Shown here: positions 23,984-32,275 of the stretch, in pieces
How positions within the stretch are numbered: position 1 is the stretch's first letter
Layout of the letters: each line of letters begins with the position of its first letter
DNA from: Parcubacteria group bacterium Gr01-1014_13
GTDB lineage: Bacteria; Patescibacteriota; Patescibacteriia; Magasanikbacterales; GWA2-37-8
DNA length: 38,219 nucleotides
Direction: 5' to 3'
Assembly (NCBI GenBank): GCA_007376295.1
Contig: VMGB01000001.1
Span: 144,424-182,642, forward strand
Position numbers and translations under genes: made by a program
Notes under the pieces: model-generated
Told to the model about the DNA's origin: nothing
Database searches by the model: none
What the model saw: the letters and a program-made list of their open reading frames with translations, nothing else

Positions 23984-26095
23984 ATGATTTCTCAGCTTTT
24001 TTGGAAAAAGTTAATCCCAGCCGCGTCTTTGTCTGCCTTGGTCTACTTATTTTATGACCGTTGGCATAGTGGTTTTTTAGGAGCTTTGGCCGTACTTCTA
24101 TATTTTTTGTTTGTTTCGGCCAAAACACAAACAATACTGATAAGCTATTTCAGTTTTACCAAGTCATTGCGCACCAGAATACTGGCAATTTTTTTAGGTT
24201 TGGTCCCGCTTGGTTGGTTTTTGGGAATTTTTATCTTTTTTAACTACTTTAATTCTTTGGCAGTATTTCTATCTTTTTTTGCCAATGCTTTGGTCTGGTT
24301 ATTGGTCAAAGAAAAGAAAGAAGAGGTGGGAATACAAAGAGAATTTGATGAAGAAATTATTGATGAACCGCCGCACGAAAAAATTAGCGTGTTAATTTAT
24401 CTTGGTCTGGTGGGTTACGGATTTTATTTTTTAATGCAATCCAAAACCAGCGGCGTTATTTCTTCGCCATGGCAAGTAATTGATCCAAGATATATTTGGG
24501 TTTTTTTGGCCGCGACTTTTTTGTTGGGCGCGCTTGTTTTATTTTCTAAAGTTTCTTTAAAAACCTTGTTATTTTTTGTTATATTGCATTCGTTTTTACT
24601 CCACAGCTATTTACCTCTAACTCACGATTTGTTTTATGGCGCAGATGGCTGGAGGCATATGGCTGCGCAAAATCGATTGTTGGAAGGCAAGGGCGTTTTG
24701 ATCCCAGAGATAGTAGGGGAGAAGACGCTCGTTGCTAAAAGCAATATCGGGGTTTTGTCCTATGCAAATTTTTGGGGAACAAACGTAGTTCGGGTAAAAA
24801 TATTGGGAATTGATTTAATTTTTTTGACCAAATGGTTTTTGCCAATTGCCTGGTCTGTGATTTTGACTATTTTATTATATGAAATTGGGTTGACGCTCGG
24901 CTGGTCTGGGCGAAAATCTTTGTTTTTGGCTTGGGGCAGTATGTGGCCATTTGCTTTGCAGGCAGGCGGATCATTTTCTTTGCCGGGAAATTTTGGTTTT
25001 TTAATTTTTGTTTTATTTTTTCTTCTTCTCCTTAAAAGAATGCGCGAGCCAAAGCCTGGACAGAAAAGCATTTTGTTTGCTCTCGGCATTGGTTCGGCAT
25101 TAGGATACTTGTTATTTTTTGTCTTGTATTGGTTGAGTTGGGGAGTTATGGAAGTTATAAAGAGCGGGAAAAAGTTAATTATTATCCCCAGTTTAATTTT
25201 GGCGCCATTGGCTTTACCAGCTTTGGAGTTGGCGGCCAAGTTTAGTGTGTGGGATCCTCAGGTAAATATTTTGGCCCAAGCCAAACAATTTACCGGCAAC
25301 TTTTTTGCAATATATTTAGCTAGTGGGCCACGGCCGCACGAGATTAGCGGGGGAAATATTTTGTTTAACCAAATACCAGCGGCTGTTTTTACACCAAATT
25401 TTCTGACGCAATGGCGATGGTGGCTACCGGCTCTGGTTTTGGTTGCAGTATGTTTTATTATTTTAGGAATAAAACAAAACTGGAAAGACGGGGTTTATAA
25501 ATTTATTTTGTCTAGTTTTGTAATTTTATTAATCAGTTATTTCATATCCTTTTATTTGCTCTCTGGTGAACATCTGTTTTCACGCCGTTTAGATGCAACT
25601 CTGGCGCTTTTGTTTTTAATTTTAGTCTTTTACGGATTAAATAATGCCAAATATTTCAATTATTATTTACTAATCATCCTGTCTGCGGCTATTACTGCCT
25701 CATATACCTTAGGTCCAGATACACTTACAGTCAGCTCAAATCAACTGGAAGCAGTGAAGTATGTTTGGTCGTTAGAAAAAAATATTACTCCACGTTGTGT
25801 TCTGGGTGATACGTATCCGCTGTTGGCGCTAGAAGCTGTGTCGGGGAAAGAAATTATTGGTGGCGGTTTTCCGATCGATGCAAACTTTGGTCAGCCAGAG
25901 AGAGTGGAGTTATTTAAACAAATGAATGTGGCGATAAATGATAATGTGTTACACACCACAGCCAATTTGACGAAAGCGGATCATTGTTGGTTTGTTGGCG
26001 AGACAGATAATTTTAGAAAGCAGGGGATTTTAAATTCAGGAATTTACAAAGTATTTGGTGATACGGCAGTGGTAAGATACAATACTAAATATTAA
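23984..26095 (+). CDS. large polytopic membrane protein, possibly glycosyltransferase-like
   Basis: Multi-TM ORF of 703 aa; no decisive motif by eye. Confidence 0.6.
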   Translation: MISQLFWKKLIPAASLSALVYLFYDRWHSGFLGALAVLLYFLFVSAKTQTILISYFSFTKSLRTRILAIFLGLVPLGWFLGIFIFFNYFNSLAVFLSFFANALVWLLVKEKKEEVGIQREFDEEIIDEPPHEKISVLIYLGLVGYGFYFLMQSKTSGVISSPWQVIDPRYIWVFLAATFLLGALVLFSKVSLKTLLFFVILHSFLLHSYLPLTHDLFYGADGWRHMAAQNRLLEGKGVLIPEIVGEKTLVAKSNIGVLSYANFWGTNVVRVKILGIDLIFLTKWFLPIAWSVILTILLYEIGLTLGWSGRKSLFLAWGSMWPFALQAGGSFSLPGNFGFLIFVLFFLLLLKRMREPKPGQKSILFALGIGSALGYLLFFVLYWLSWGVMEVIKSGKKLIIIPSLILAPLALPALELAAKFSVWDPQVNILAQAKQFTGNFFAIYLASGPRPHEISGGNILFNQIPAAVFTPNFLTQWRWWLPALVLVAVCFIILGIKQNWKDGVYKFILSSFVILLISYFISFYLLSGEHLFSRRLDATLALLFLILVFYGLNNAKYFNYYLLIILSAAITASYTLGPDTLTVSSNQLEAVKYVWSLEKNITPRCVLGDTYPLLALEAVSGKEIIGGGFPIDANFGQPERVELFKQMNVAINDNVLHTTANLTKADHCWFVGETDNFRKQGILNSGIYKVFGDTAVVRYNTKY

Positions 26096-26105
26096 TTAAT
26101 AATAT

Positions 26106-26513
26106 ATGAATGACTGCCTGTTTTGCAAAATAATCAACAAAGAAATTCCAAATTATACAGTCTACGAAGACGAAAATACTTTGGCGTTTTTGGATATTCA
26201 TCCTTGCTCCAAAGGACATACGGTAGTGATATCAAAAAAACATTTTGTCGATCTTTCGGAGATGTCAGTGTCTGACTGGCAAGATGTGAGCAGGGGATTG
26301 GCCGGAGCTTTTGCAAGAGTGAAAGAAGTTTTAAATCCAGACGGTTTAAATTTAGGAATAAATAACGGCAAAGCCGCGGGCCAGGCTGTGGCGCACGCGC
26401 ATTGGCACCTTATTCCCCGTTGGCAAGGCGATGGCGGAGGCAATATGCATTCTATAATCCGTAAAGGTGATGGCGTGGATGTAAAAGAGGTGGCCGGGTT
26501 ATTTACAAAGTAA
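26106..26513 (+). CDS. HIT family hydrolase
   Basis: CLFCKIINKEIPNYTVYEDENTLAFLDIHP; histidine triad AHAHWHLIPR. Confidence 0.95.
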   Translation: MNDCLFCKIINKEIPNYTVYEDENTLAFLDIHPCSKGHTVVISKKHFVDLSEMSVSDWQDVSRGLAGAFARVKEVLNPDGLNLGINNGKAAGQAVAHAHWHLIPRWQGDGGGNMHSIIRKGDGVDVKEVAGLFTK

Positions 26514-26516
26514 TTT

Positions 26517-27056
26517 ATGCAAGAAATAAAAAAAATTTCGTCAGAAGTAGTACACAAAAATCCTTGGTGGGATTATAAACGCGATCAATTTGTTTTGCCG
26601 GATGGCGGTATCAATGATTATTATTACAGCGAAACGCACGGCAATGTAATAGTTATACCTGTTTTAGATGATGGTCGATTGGTATTGGTGCGCCAATATC
26701 GGTATTTGCATGAAAAAAACAGTATTGAATTTCCGGGTGGAGGCATACATGCGGACGAATCGCCAGTAGACGCGGCGAACAGAGAATTTTTAGAGGAAAC
26801 AGGATATAAAACTGAAAATTTAATAAAGATTGGCACTTTTGAGCCATGCATAGGTATGCTTAAAGATATTTCGCATATTTTTATTGCCAATGAATTAACG
26901 GAAATGCAACAACCAAAATCCGAAGGTATGGAACATACTGAAGTAATTTTACGCCGGGTAGATGAATTCGAAAATATGATTAAACAAGGCGAGATTTGGG
27001 ATGGCCAAGTATTGGCGGCCTGGGCTATGGCGCGGGATTTTTTGTTGAAAGGTTAA
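26517..27056 (+). CDS. NUDIX hydrolase (ADP-ribose pyrophosphatase-like)
   Basis: GGGIHADESPVDAANREFLEETGY Nudix box. Confidence 0.93.
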   Translation: MQEIKKISSEVVHKNPWWDYKRDQFVLPDGGINDYYYSETHGNVIVIPVLDDGRLVLVRQYRYLHEKNSIEFPGGGIHADESPVDAANREFLEETGYKTENLIKIGTFEPCIGMLKDISHIFIANELTEMQQPKSEGMEHTEVILRRVDEFENMIKQGEIWDGQVLAAWAMARDFLLKG

Positions 27057-27061
27057 TAATT

Positions 27062-27087
27062 AAAAAACCCAGCAGTATTAGCTGGGT
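27062..27087 (-). terminator. intrinsic terminator of the 27104-27655 minus gene
   Basis: ACCCAGC agtatta GCTGGGT, T tract on the minus strand. Confidence 0.75.
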
Positions 27088-27103
27088 ACTCTGGCCGGTG
27101 AGG

Positions 27104-27655
27104 TTAGTCAGTAGGCCAAGGAATTTCTGTGTCTACCATTTGTACGTCGTTTGGGCTGACGAGTACATCTTTGTGCGAAAGAATAAAGTTTGTATCATTA
27201 GACCAATGGCCGCCGGTTTGGATAATACGGCTGGAATCATATTCATCCATCATAGCAAGAAGTGATTTTTGTTTTTCCGACAAAAGTTTGTGGACTTTTC
27301 TATTGTTTTCCAATTCGGCGCGAGTGTAAAGATCGCCTTCATTATCAAGATAGAACATCCCTGTTTCATTAATCGGTCCGCTAAACATCTGGACCGGTTT
27401 TCCATCATGGTTTACATTTGCTACCAGGCGATCATAGAAGACAAAGTATAAAGCACCTTTGGGAACTTTTAGCGTCTTCAGTTCGCGGCTGGCAACTTCC
27501 ACTTCTTCATATTTTTCCAGGACACGATCAAGCGTTCCGGGTTGAAGAACGGGTTTGAATCCATCCTCTCTAAGAAATTGTTCATTATTTTGACTTTCGA
27601 CGATGAAAGCCGGAGAGAAGACAAATGTAACGTAGGTTTGGCAGGTGTATTTCAC
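27104..27655 (-). CDS. hypothetical protein
   Basis: Complete ORF with terminator. Confidence 0.55.
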   Translation of the reverse strand: MKYTCQTYVTFVFSPAFIVESQNNEQFLREDGFKPVLQPGTLDRVLEKYEEVEVASRELKTLKVPKGALYFVFYDRLVANVNHDGKPVQMFSGPINETGMFYLDNEGDLYTRAELENNRKVHKLLSEKQKSLLAMMDEYDSSRIIQTGGHWSNDTNFILSHKDVLVSPNDVQMVDTEIPWPTD

Positions 27656-27751
27656 GGGTCTCCTTTGCGTTTGAGTTTATACCAAATAAAATTTTTAATC
27701 AAGCATAGATCAGTATTTGAAGAAAACCGATTTTTGTGCTACTATTTGTGT

Positions 27752-29587
27752 ATGCCAGCAGAAGAAAAAGAGCAAAATATAATAGGCAATCCCGAGGTCA
27801 ACTACTTTGCTATGACCAATTTTCGCAATAAAAATGCGAAATTTGGCATAAAGCTGGACGATCGCCGTAGGCATATGTATGTAGTTGGCAAGACGGGCAT
27901 GGGCAAAACAACCTTGTTGGAAAACATGGTTCTTAATGATATCTACGCTGGTCATGGCGTGGGTGTAGTAGATCCGCATGGGGATTTTGCCGAAAAAATC
28001 ATCGATTATATCCCAGCTCATCGTATAAACGATGTGGTATATTTCAATCCGTCAGATATTGATTATCCGATCGGTTTTAACATTTTAGAAAATGTAAATC
28101 CACGCTATCAACATTTAGTGGCTTCCGGTCTGATGGGTGTGTTCAAAAAAATCTGGCCAGATGTCTGGAGCGCGCGTATGGAATATATTTTAAATAATAC
28201 TCTTTTGGCGCTTTTAGAATTTCCTAACACCACACTTCTTGGTATCAATCGTTTGCTGGCCGACAACGCTTACCGCAAACGAGTTATTAAAAATTTAAAA
28301 GATCCGGTAGTAAAATCTTTTTGGGAAACAGAATTTGCCAGCTATAATGACCGCTACAAACAAGAAGCGGTTGCACCGGTGCAAAACAAAATCGGTCAAT
28401 TTTTGTCTGCTTCGGTTATCCGTAATATTGTGGCGCAGGTAAAATCGCGCATCAATATCCGTGAAATAATGGATACCAGGAAAATTTTTATCATGAATTT
28501 GTCCAAAGGTAGAATTGGTGAAGATAATTCACGACTGCTGGGCGGCATGTTGATTACCAAAATTCAGCTGGCTGCCATGGAAAGAGTAGATACTCCAGAA
28601 AAGGATCGTAAAGATTTTTTCTTGTATGTAGATGAATTCCAAAATTTTGCCACAGAAAGTTTTTCAAATATTTTATCCGAAGCTCGAAAATATCGTCTGG
28701 ATCTCACTATGGCTCACCAATACATGGAGCAGCTCGATGAAACAGTGCTTGCGGCTGTAATTGGTAACGTGGGTACGCTGGTAACATTTCGTGTGGGCTC
28801 CACTGATGCCGAAATTTTGGCCAAAGAATTTGCCCCTACTTTTATAGAAACCGATTTGGTAAACCTGACTAAATTTCAAATTTATTTAAAATTAATGATC
28901 GACGGCGTAGCTTCGCAGCCGTTTTCAGCCAATACTTTATCTCCAATTAATATATCAACTGCCAGCACTGAAAAAGTTATAAAAGTTTCCCGCGAACGCT
29001 ACGCGACCAACCGTGAAAACATTGAAGATAAAATTATGCGCTGGACCGGAATGGAAGCTGGTGAAACCGATGATTCCGAAGATGAAAAAAAGGATTCAGA
29101 TGAACAATATACTGAAGACGAAGAAGGCATGCCGGTTTTAGTTGAGAGGAAAGTGGCTACGCCTCCTCCACCAATTCCTGTTAAAAAACATATTCCGCCG
29201 CCATTTAAACACCCAACTCCGCCTCCAGTAAAAGTCCAAACTCCACCGCCAGCAAAAAAAATCGAACCGACTCCAATTAAATCCGACATAAAAGATAGCA
29301 AGCCGGTTTCTTTAGTTGATACGAGTCAAAAAGGGATAAGTTTGTCTCAAGCTACACATACAAACAAACAGCCAATAAAAAATGAAAGAAAACACGAACA
29401 GAGACCCGCTCCGTCTTTTCAGCAGCGCCCTAAACAAACCCCGCCACCGCCAGCGCGCCCTTCTGTTCCAGCTCCTGCGTCCCAGTCTGTTGCGCCAGAA
29501 ACTCCGCCAAAATCAGCACCTAAAAACGAACCGGAAAAAAAGATTTTACCTGATAGGATTGTAAAGCTCGATGATGAGAGGGGTTGA
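27752..29587 (+). CDS. TraG/VirD4-like DNA-binding ATPase with Pro-rich C-terminus
   Basis: VVGKTGMGKTTLLENM Walker A, GVGVVDPHGDFAEKI, FFLYVDEFQNFATESFSNILSEARKYRLDLTMAHQY; in-frame ATG at 27752. Confidence 0.87.
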   Translation: MPAEEKEQNIIGNPEVNYFAMTNFRNKNAKFGIKLDDRRRHMYVVGKTGMGKTTLLENMVLNDIYAGHGVGVVDPHGDFAEKIIDYIPAHRINDVVYFNPSDIDYPIGFNILENVNPRYQHLVASGLMGVFKKIWPDVWSARMEYILNNTLLALLEFPNTTLLGINRLLADNAYRKRVIKNLKDPVVKSFWETEFASYNDRYKQEAVAPVQNKIGQFLSASVIRNIVAQVKSRINIREIMDTRKIFIMNLSKGRIGEDNSRLLGGMLITKIQLAAMERVDTPEKDRKDFFLYVDEFQNFATESFSNILSEARKYRLDLTMAHQYMEQLDETVLAAVIGNVGTLVTFRVGSTDAEILAKEFAPTFIETDLVNLTKFQIYLKLMIDGVASQPFSANTLSPINISTASTEKVIKVSRERYATNRENIEDKIMRWTGMEAGETDDSEDEKKDSDEQYTEDEEGMPVLVERKVATPPPPIPVKKHIPPPFKHPTPPPVKVQTPPPAKKIEPTPIKSDIKDSKPVSLVDTSQKGISLSQATHTNKQPIKNERKHEQRPAPSFQQRPKQTPPPPARPSVPAPASQSVAPETPPKSAPKNEPEKKILPDRIVKLDDERG

Positions 29588-29613
29588 CAGGAAAATAAGT
29601 TTATTGTATATTG
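29584..29613 (+). promoter_or_regulatory. promoter upstream of the zinc-ribbon gene leader
   Basis: TTGACA-N17-TATATT. Confidence 0.6.
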
Positions 29614-29633
29614 TTATTGTATAATGTTAATTA

Positions 29634-29693
29634 ATAACCGAAATGAGTGAGAATAGTAATTGTTTACAATTACTATCGAGCGAATGAGGTTAT
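29634..29693 (+). repeat. dispersed hairpin element, copy 2
   Basis: ATAACCGAAATGAGTGAG-[ATAGTAATTGT tt ACAATTACTAT]-GAGCGAATGAGGTTAT; flanks shared with 19125-19187. Confidence 0.8.
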
Positions 29694-29735
29694 ATGTTTT
29701 AACTATATAATTTGGGGTACAGAAGTACCAACGAA

Positions 29736-29819
29736 GTTCCCAAAATTTTACCCGGTCTTAGCCAGAAGCGAAAGATAGGGGGTCGAATTTAATAAACTCT
29801 CAAAAACCATTTTGGGAAC
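29736..29819 (+). promoter_or_regulatory. candidate structured 5' leader closed by an 11-bp perfect helix
   Basis: GTTCCCAAAAT (29736-29746) is complementary to ATTTTGGGAAC (29809-29819), with internal ACCC/GGGT pairing; 18 nt upstream of the next CDS. Confidence 0.6.
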
Positions 29820-29837
29820 TACAAGAAGTACAAAACT

Positions 29838-30146
29838 ATGGCATTCGATGGACAAAGACAAATGTACAATGTGGATCTTTCCTGCGGAAAATGCGGAACC
29901 CACATTTCACAATTGCCATTTGAACCGAAGGGTGACCGCCCAGTTTATTGCTTTGATTGCAATAAAGCCTATCGCTCAGACAGACCAGGAAACAGCGATA
30001 GAGGTGCTCGCGCCCCAAGACAAATGTACAGCGTTAATGTAAATTGCGCTGAGTGCGGTACTCAGATTACGGAATTACCATTCCAACCATCTGGAGACAA
30101 ACCAGTTTACTGCCGATCCTGCATGCAGGCTCGCAGAAACGGATAA
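29838..30146 (+). CDS. tandem zinc-ribbon protein (two CxxC...CxxC repeats)
   Basis: MYNVDLSCGKCGTHISQLPFEPKGDRPVYCFDC and MYSVNVNCAECGTQITELPFQPSGDKPVYCRSC. Confidence 0.8.
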   Translation: MAFDGQRQMYNVDLSCGKCGTHISQLPFEPKGDRPVYCFDCNKAYRSDRPGNSDRGARAPRQMYSVNVNCAECGTQITELPFQPSGDKPVYCRSCMQARRNG

Positions 30147-30156
30147 TTTCAAAATT

Positions 30157-30188
30157 AAAAACACCCTCCTTTACCGGAGGGTGTTTTA
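30157..30188 (+). terminator. intrinsic terminator
   Basis: AAAACACCCTCC tttacc GGAGGGTGTTTT. Confidence 0.85.
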
Positions 30189-30253
30189 GTTTTGAAAAGT
30201 TTTGACAAAAGTTTGGGGTTATTATAAATTAAGATAAACAGGAGGTTCGAATT

Positions 30254-30454
30254 ATGAGCAAGAAGTTCTGTAAACAATGTAATGGTACCGGACGATCTTT
30301 CTCATTGTGTGGTACGCCTATGACCTGCAGTAAGTGTGGTGGTAAAGGAGTGACAGGGATCATTTGTGGTCCATGTTACGGTACTGGTCGTACATTCTCA
30401 TTATGTGGTACACCTATGGATTGTAGTGAGTGTGAGGGGACTGGTAAGCCGTAG
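30254..30454 (+). CDS. DnaJ-type Cys-rich zinc-finger miniprotein without J domain
   Basis: CKQCNGTG / CSKCGGKG / CGPCYGTG / CSECEGTG; AGGAGG SD. Confidence 0.8.
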   Translation: MSKKFCKQCNGTGRSFSLCGTPMTCSKCGGKGVTGIICGPCYGTGRTFSLCGTPMDCSECEGTGKP

Positions 30455-30493
30455 GAGGTACTTATCTTGATAGGTCAAAATGACAGAATTTTC

Positions 30494-30526
30494 AGGCCGC
30501 GTCGATTCGTCGACCGGCCTTTTTTA
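30494..30526 (+). terminator. intrinsic terminator
   Basis: AGGCCGcgTCGAttcgTCGAcCGGCCT TTTTTT. Confidence 0.85.
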
Positions 30527-30570
30527 ATCGCCATATTGAAAATATATCAAAAATAGTGTAGTTTAATGCC

Positions 30571-31638
30571 ATGTCCAAAGCAAACAACAAAATCAAAGTC
30601 TTATGCGCTATGAGCGGCGGGGTAGATTCCTCTGTTGCCGCGGCTCTTTTGGTTGCGGAGGGATACAATGTTACCGGCGCATTTATGGTCAATTACGATG
30701 AAATCGGGCCAAACGGAGAATCCTGCTGGGCGGCAGATTACCAAGACGCACTGCGCGTAGCCGCTAAACTTGGTATTCCATTACTACGTTGGGATTTTGT
30801 TAAAGAATACAAAGAAACCGTTTTGGACTATATGTTCTCTGAATACGAAAAAGGCAGAACGCCTAATCCGGATATTTTATGCAATAAATTTGTGAAGTTT
30901 GGTTCATGGCTAGATAAAGCCAAAGAACTTGGCTTTAATAAATTAGCCACTGGCCATTATGCCAGAATTAAACAATCAAAAAATTCAGTTAAGTTAATGG
31001 AAGCGAAAGATAAAAATAAAGACCAGACATATTTTTTACATCAATTAAATCAAGGCCAATTAAAGCACGCCATATTTCCAATCGGTGATTACACCAAACC
31101 GGAAGTTAGAAAATTGGCCAAAAAATTTGGTTTGCCAAACGCGGATAAAGAAGAAAGTATGGGCATCTGTTTTGTGGGCGAAGTGCCGATGAAAGATTTT
31201 TTGTTGAAAAAAATTAAATCTAAACCAGGGAAAATACTCCTTAGTACCGGCGAAGTAATAGGCGAACACGACGGCTTGCCTTTTTATACCATTGGCCAAA
31301 GAAATTTGGGTGTAAAAACAAAGGAAAATAAGCCATTGTATGTATTGGATAAAAATTTTGAGAAAAATGAATTGGTGGTTGGTTATGAAGATGATGTGTT
31401 GTTATATAAAAAAGAAGCAGAAGTGGATGAAATCAATTGGATTAGCGGGAAACCAAAATTTCCATTAAGTTGCGAAGTTCGTTTGCGACACAGACAGACA
31501 TTGGAAAAAGTAAAAGTGGAAATGAAGAATAAAAAAATATTTTTAAAATTTTCTAAACCACAACGCGCTGTAACCCCGGGCCAGTTCGCTGTCTTCTATA
31601 AAAAAGGTGAATGTTTGGGCGGGGGAGTAATAAGTTAA
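30571..31638 (+). CDS. mnmA: tRNA-specific 2-thiouridylase MnmA
   Basis: AMSGGVDSSVAAALL, NPDILCNKFVKFG, ATGHYA, GICFVGE. Confidence 0.96.
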   Translation: MSKANNKIKVLCAMSGGVDSSVAAALLVAEGYNVTGAFMVNYDEIGPNGESCWAADYQDALRVAAKLGIPLLRWDFVKEYKETVLDYMFSEYEKGRTPNPDILCNKFVKFGSWLDKAKELGFNKLATGHYARIKQSKNSVKLMEAKDKNKDQTYFLHQLNQGQLKHAIFPIGDYTKPEVRKLAKKFGLPNADKEESMGICFVGEVPMKDFLLKKIKSKPGKILLSTGEVIGEHDGLPFYTIGQRNLGVKTKENKPLYVLDKNFEKNELVVGYEDDVLLYKKEAEVDEINWISGKPKFPLSCEVRLRHRQTLEKVKVEMKNKKIFLKFSKPQRAVTPGQFAVFYKKGECLGGGVIS

Positions 31639-31939
31639 AAAAAGAAAAGGACTTACCAGGGAGTCATTTCACGCACCAACACAGTGCAAATGACCTGATA
31701 AGTCCGAAAATTTTGTGCCGGTATACTCTATCCCTAAGGCATTGAGTAGGGGGTAACTAGCCCCCATACTGGATTTAACTGTAAAACAGGTTATGTCCAG
31801 CACTTGCTGTGTTTTACCACAGTTGGCACTTAGTTGGTCTCCTGGTACTTTTCTCGAGGTTGAGATTGTTCAAGTGTTATACTCTGGGCCACTTTTGGTG
31901 GCTTTCGCACTCAAACCCAGGTCCCGCTGGGTTGTGCGA
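31637..31939 (-). ncRNA. candidate structured ncRNA A, about 300 nt
   Basis: Minus-strand promoter TTGACA (31968-31973)-N17-TATTAT (31945-31950); 5' hairpin TTCGCAC..AACCCAG/CTGGGTT..GTGCGAA starting at the predicted TSS; series of stem-loops; terminal hairpin GGACTTA...TAAGTCC then TTTTCTTTTTTT; no ORF. Confidence 0.75.
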
Positions 31940-31944
31940 AGAAT

Positions 31945-31973
31945 ATAATATACCAGCTTTTTAATTTTGTCAA
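31945..31973 (-). promoter_or_regulatory. promoter of ncRNA A
   Basis: TTGACA-N17-TATTAT. Confidence 0.85.
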
Positions 31974-31987
31974 TCATAGTGTGGATA

Positions 31988-32240
31988 AATAAAAAACCCC
32001 GCTTTCACGGGGGTTTGGTGTTGTGTGTTTATGATTGCGCAGTTGCGCTGCGGGCTAACCAGTCCCAGGCTAATTTGCTCATTTAGAGCAATCAACCCCT
32101 TTACAGGAGCATAACTCCTGCCACACGGTTTGTCCTTTAACTTTCTCCCCCTAGTTTTAGTGGGGGGACATTGTGGGGGACTACTCGCAGCAGACCCCAC
32201 GGTTTCCGTTAAAGACCTACTATTCGGTAGGTCATTTCTG
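31988..32240 (-). ncRNA. candidate structured ncRNA B, about 250 nt
   Basis: Minus-strand promoter TTGACA (32270-32275)-N17-TATTAT (32247-32252); stem-loops GACCTAC/GTAGGTC, GTGGGG/CCCCCAC, TCCCCC/GGGGGA, CAGGAG/CTCCTG, TTGCTC/GAGCAA; terminator AACCCCCGtgaaagCGGGGTTTTTT. Confidence 0.75.
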
Positions 32241-32246
32241 AGGAAG

Positions 32247-32275
32247 ATAATACCACACCTCTTGAGTTTTGTCAA
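32247..32275 (-). promoter_or_regulatory. promoter of ncRNA B
   Basis: TTGACA-N17-TATTAT. Confidence 0.85.

Noticed and set aside
31637-32275. tmRNA, RNase P RNA, 6S or SRP RNA identity for the two structured regions
   Set aside because: No GAGGAAAGTCC-like RNase P core, no tRNA-like T-arm/CCA end, no SRP tetraloop region, and 5' hairpins incompatible with a closed 6S rod; left as unassigned pending an Rfam scan.
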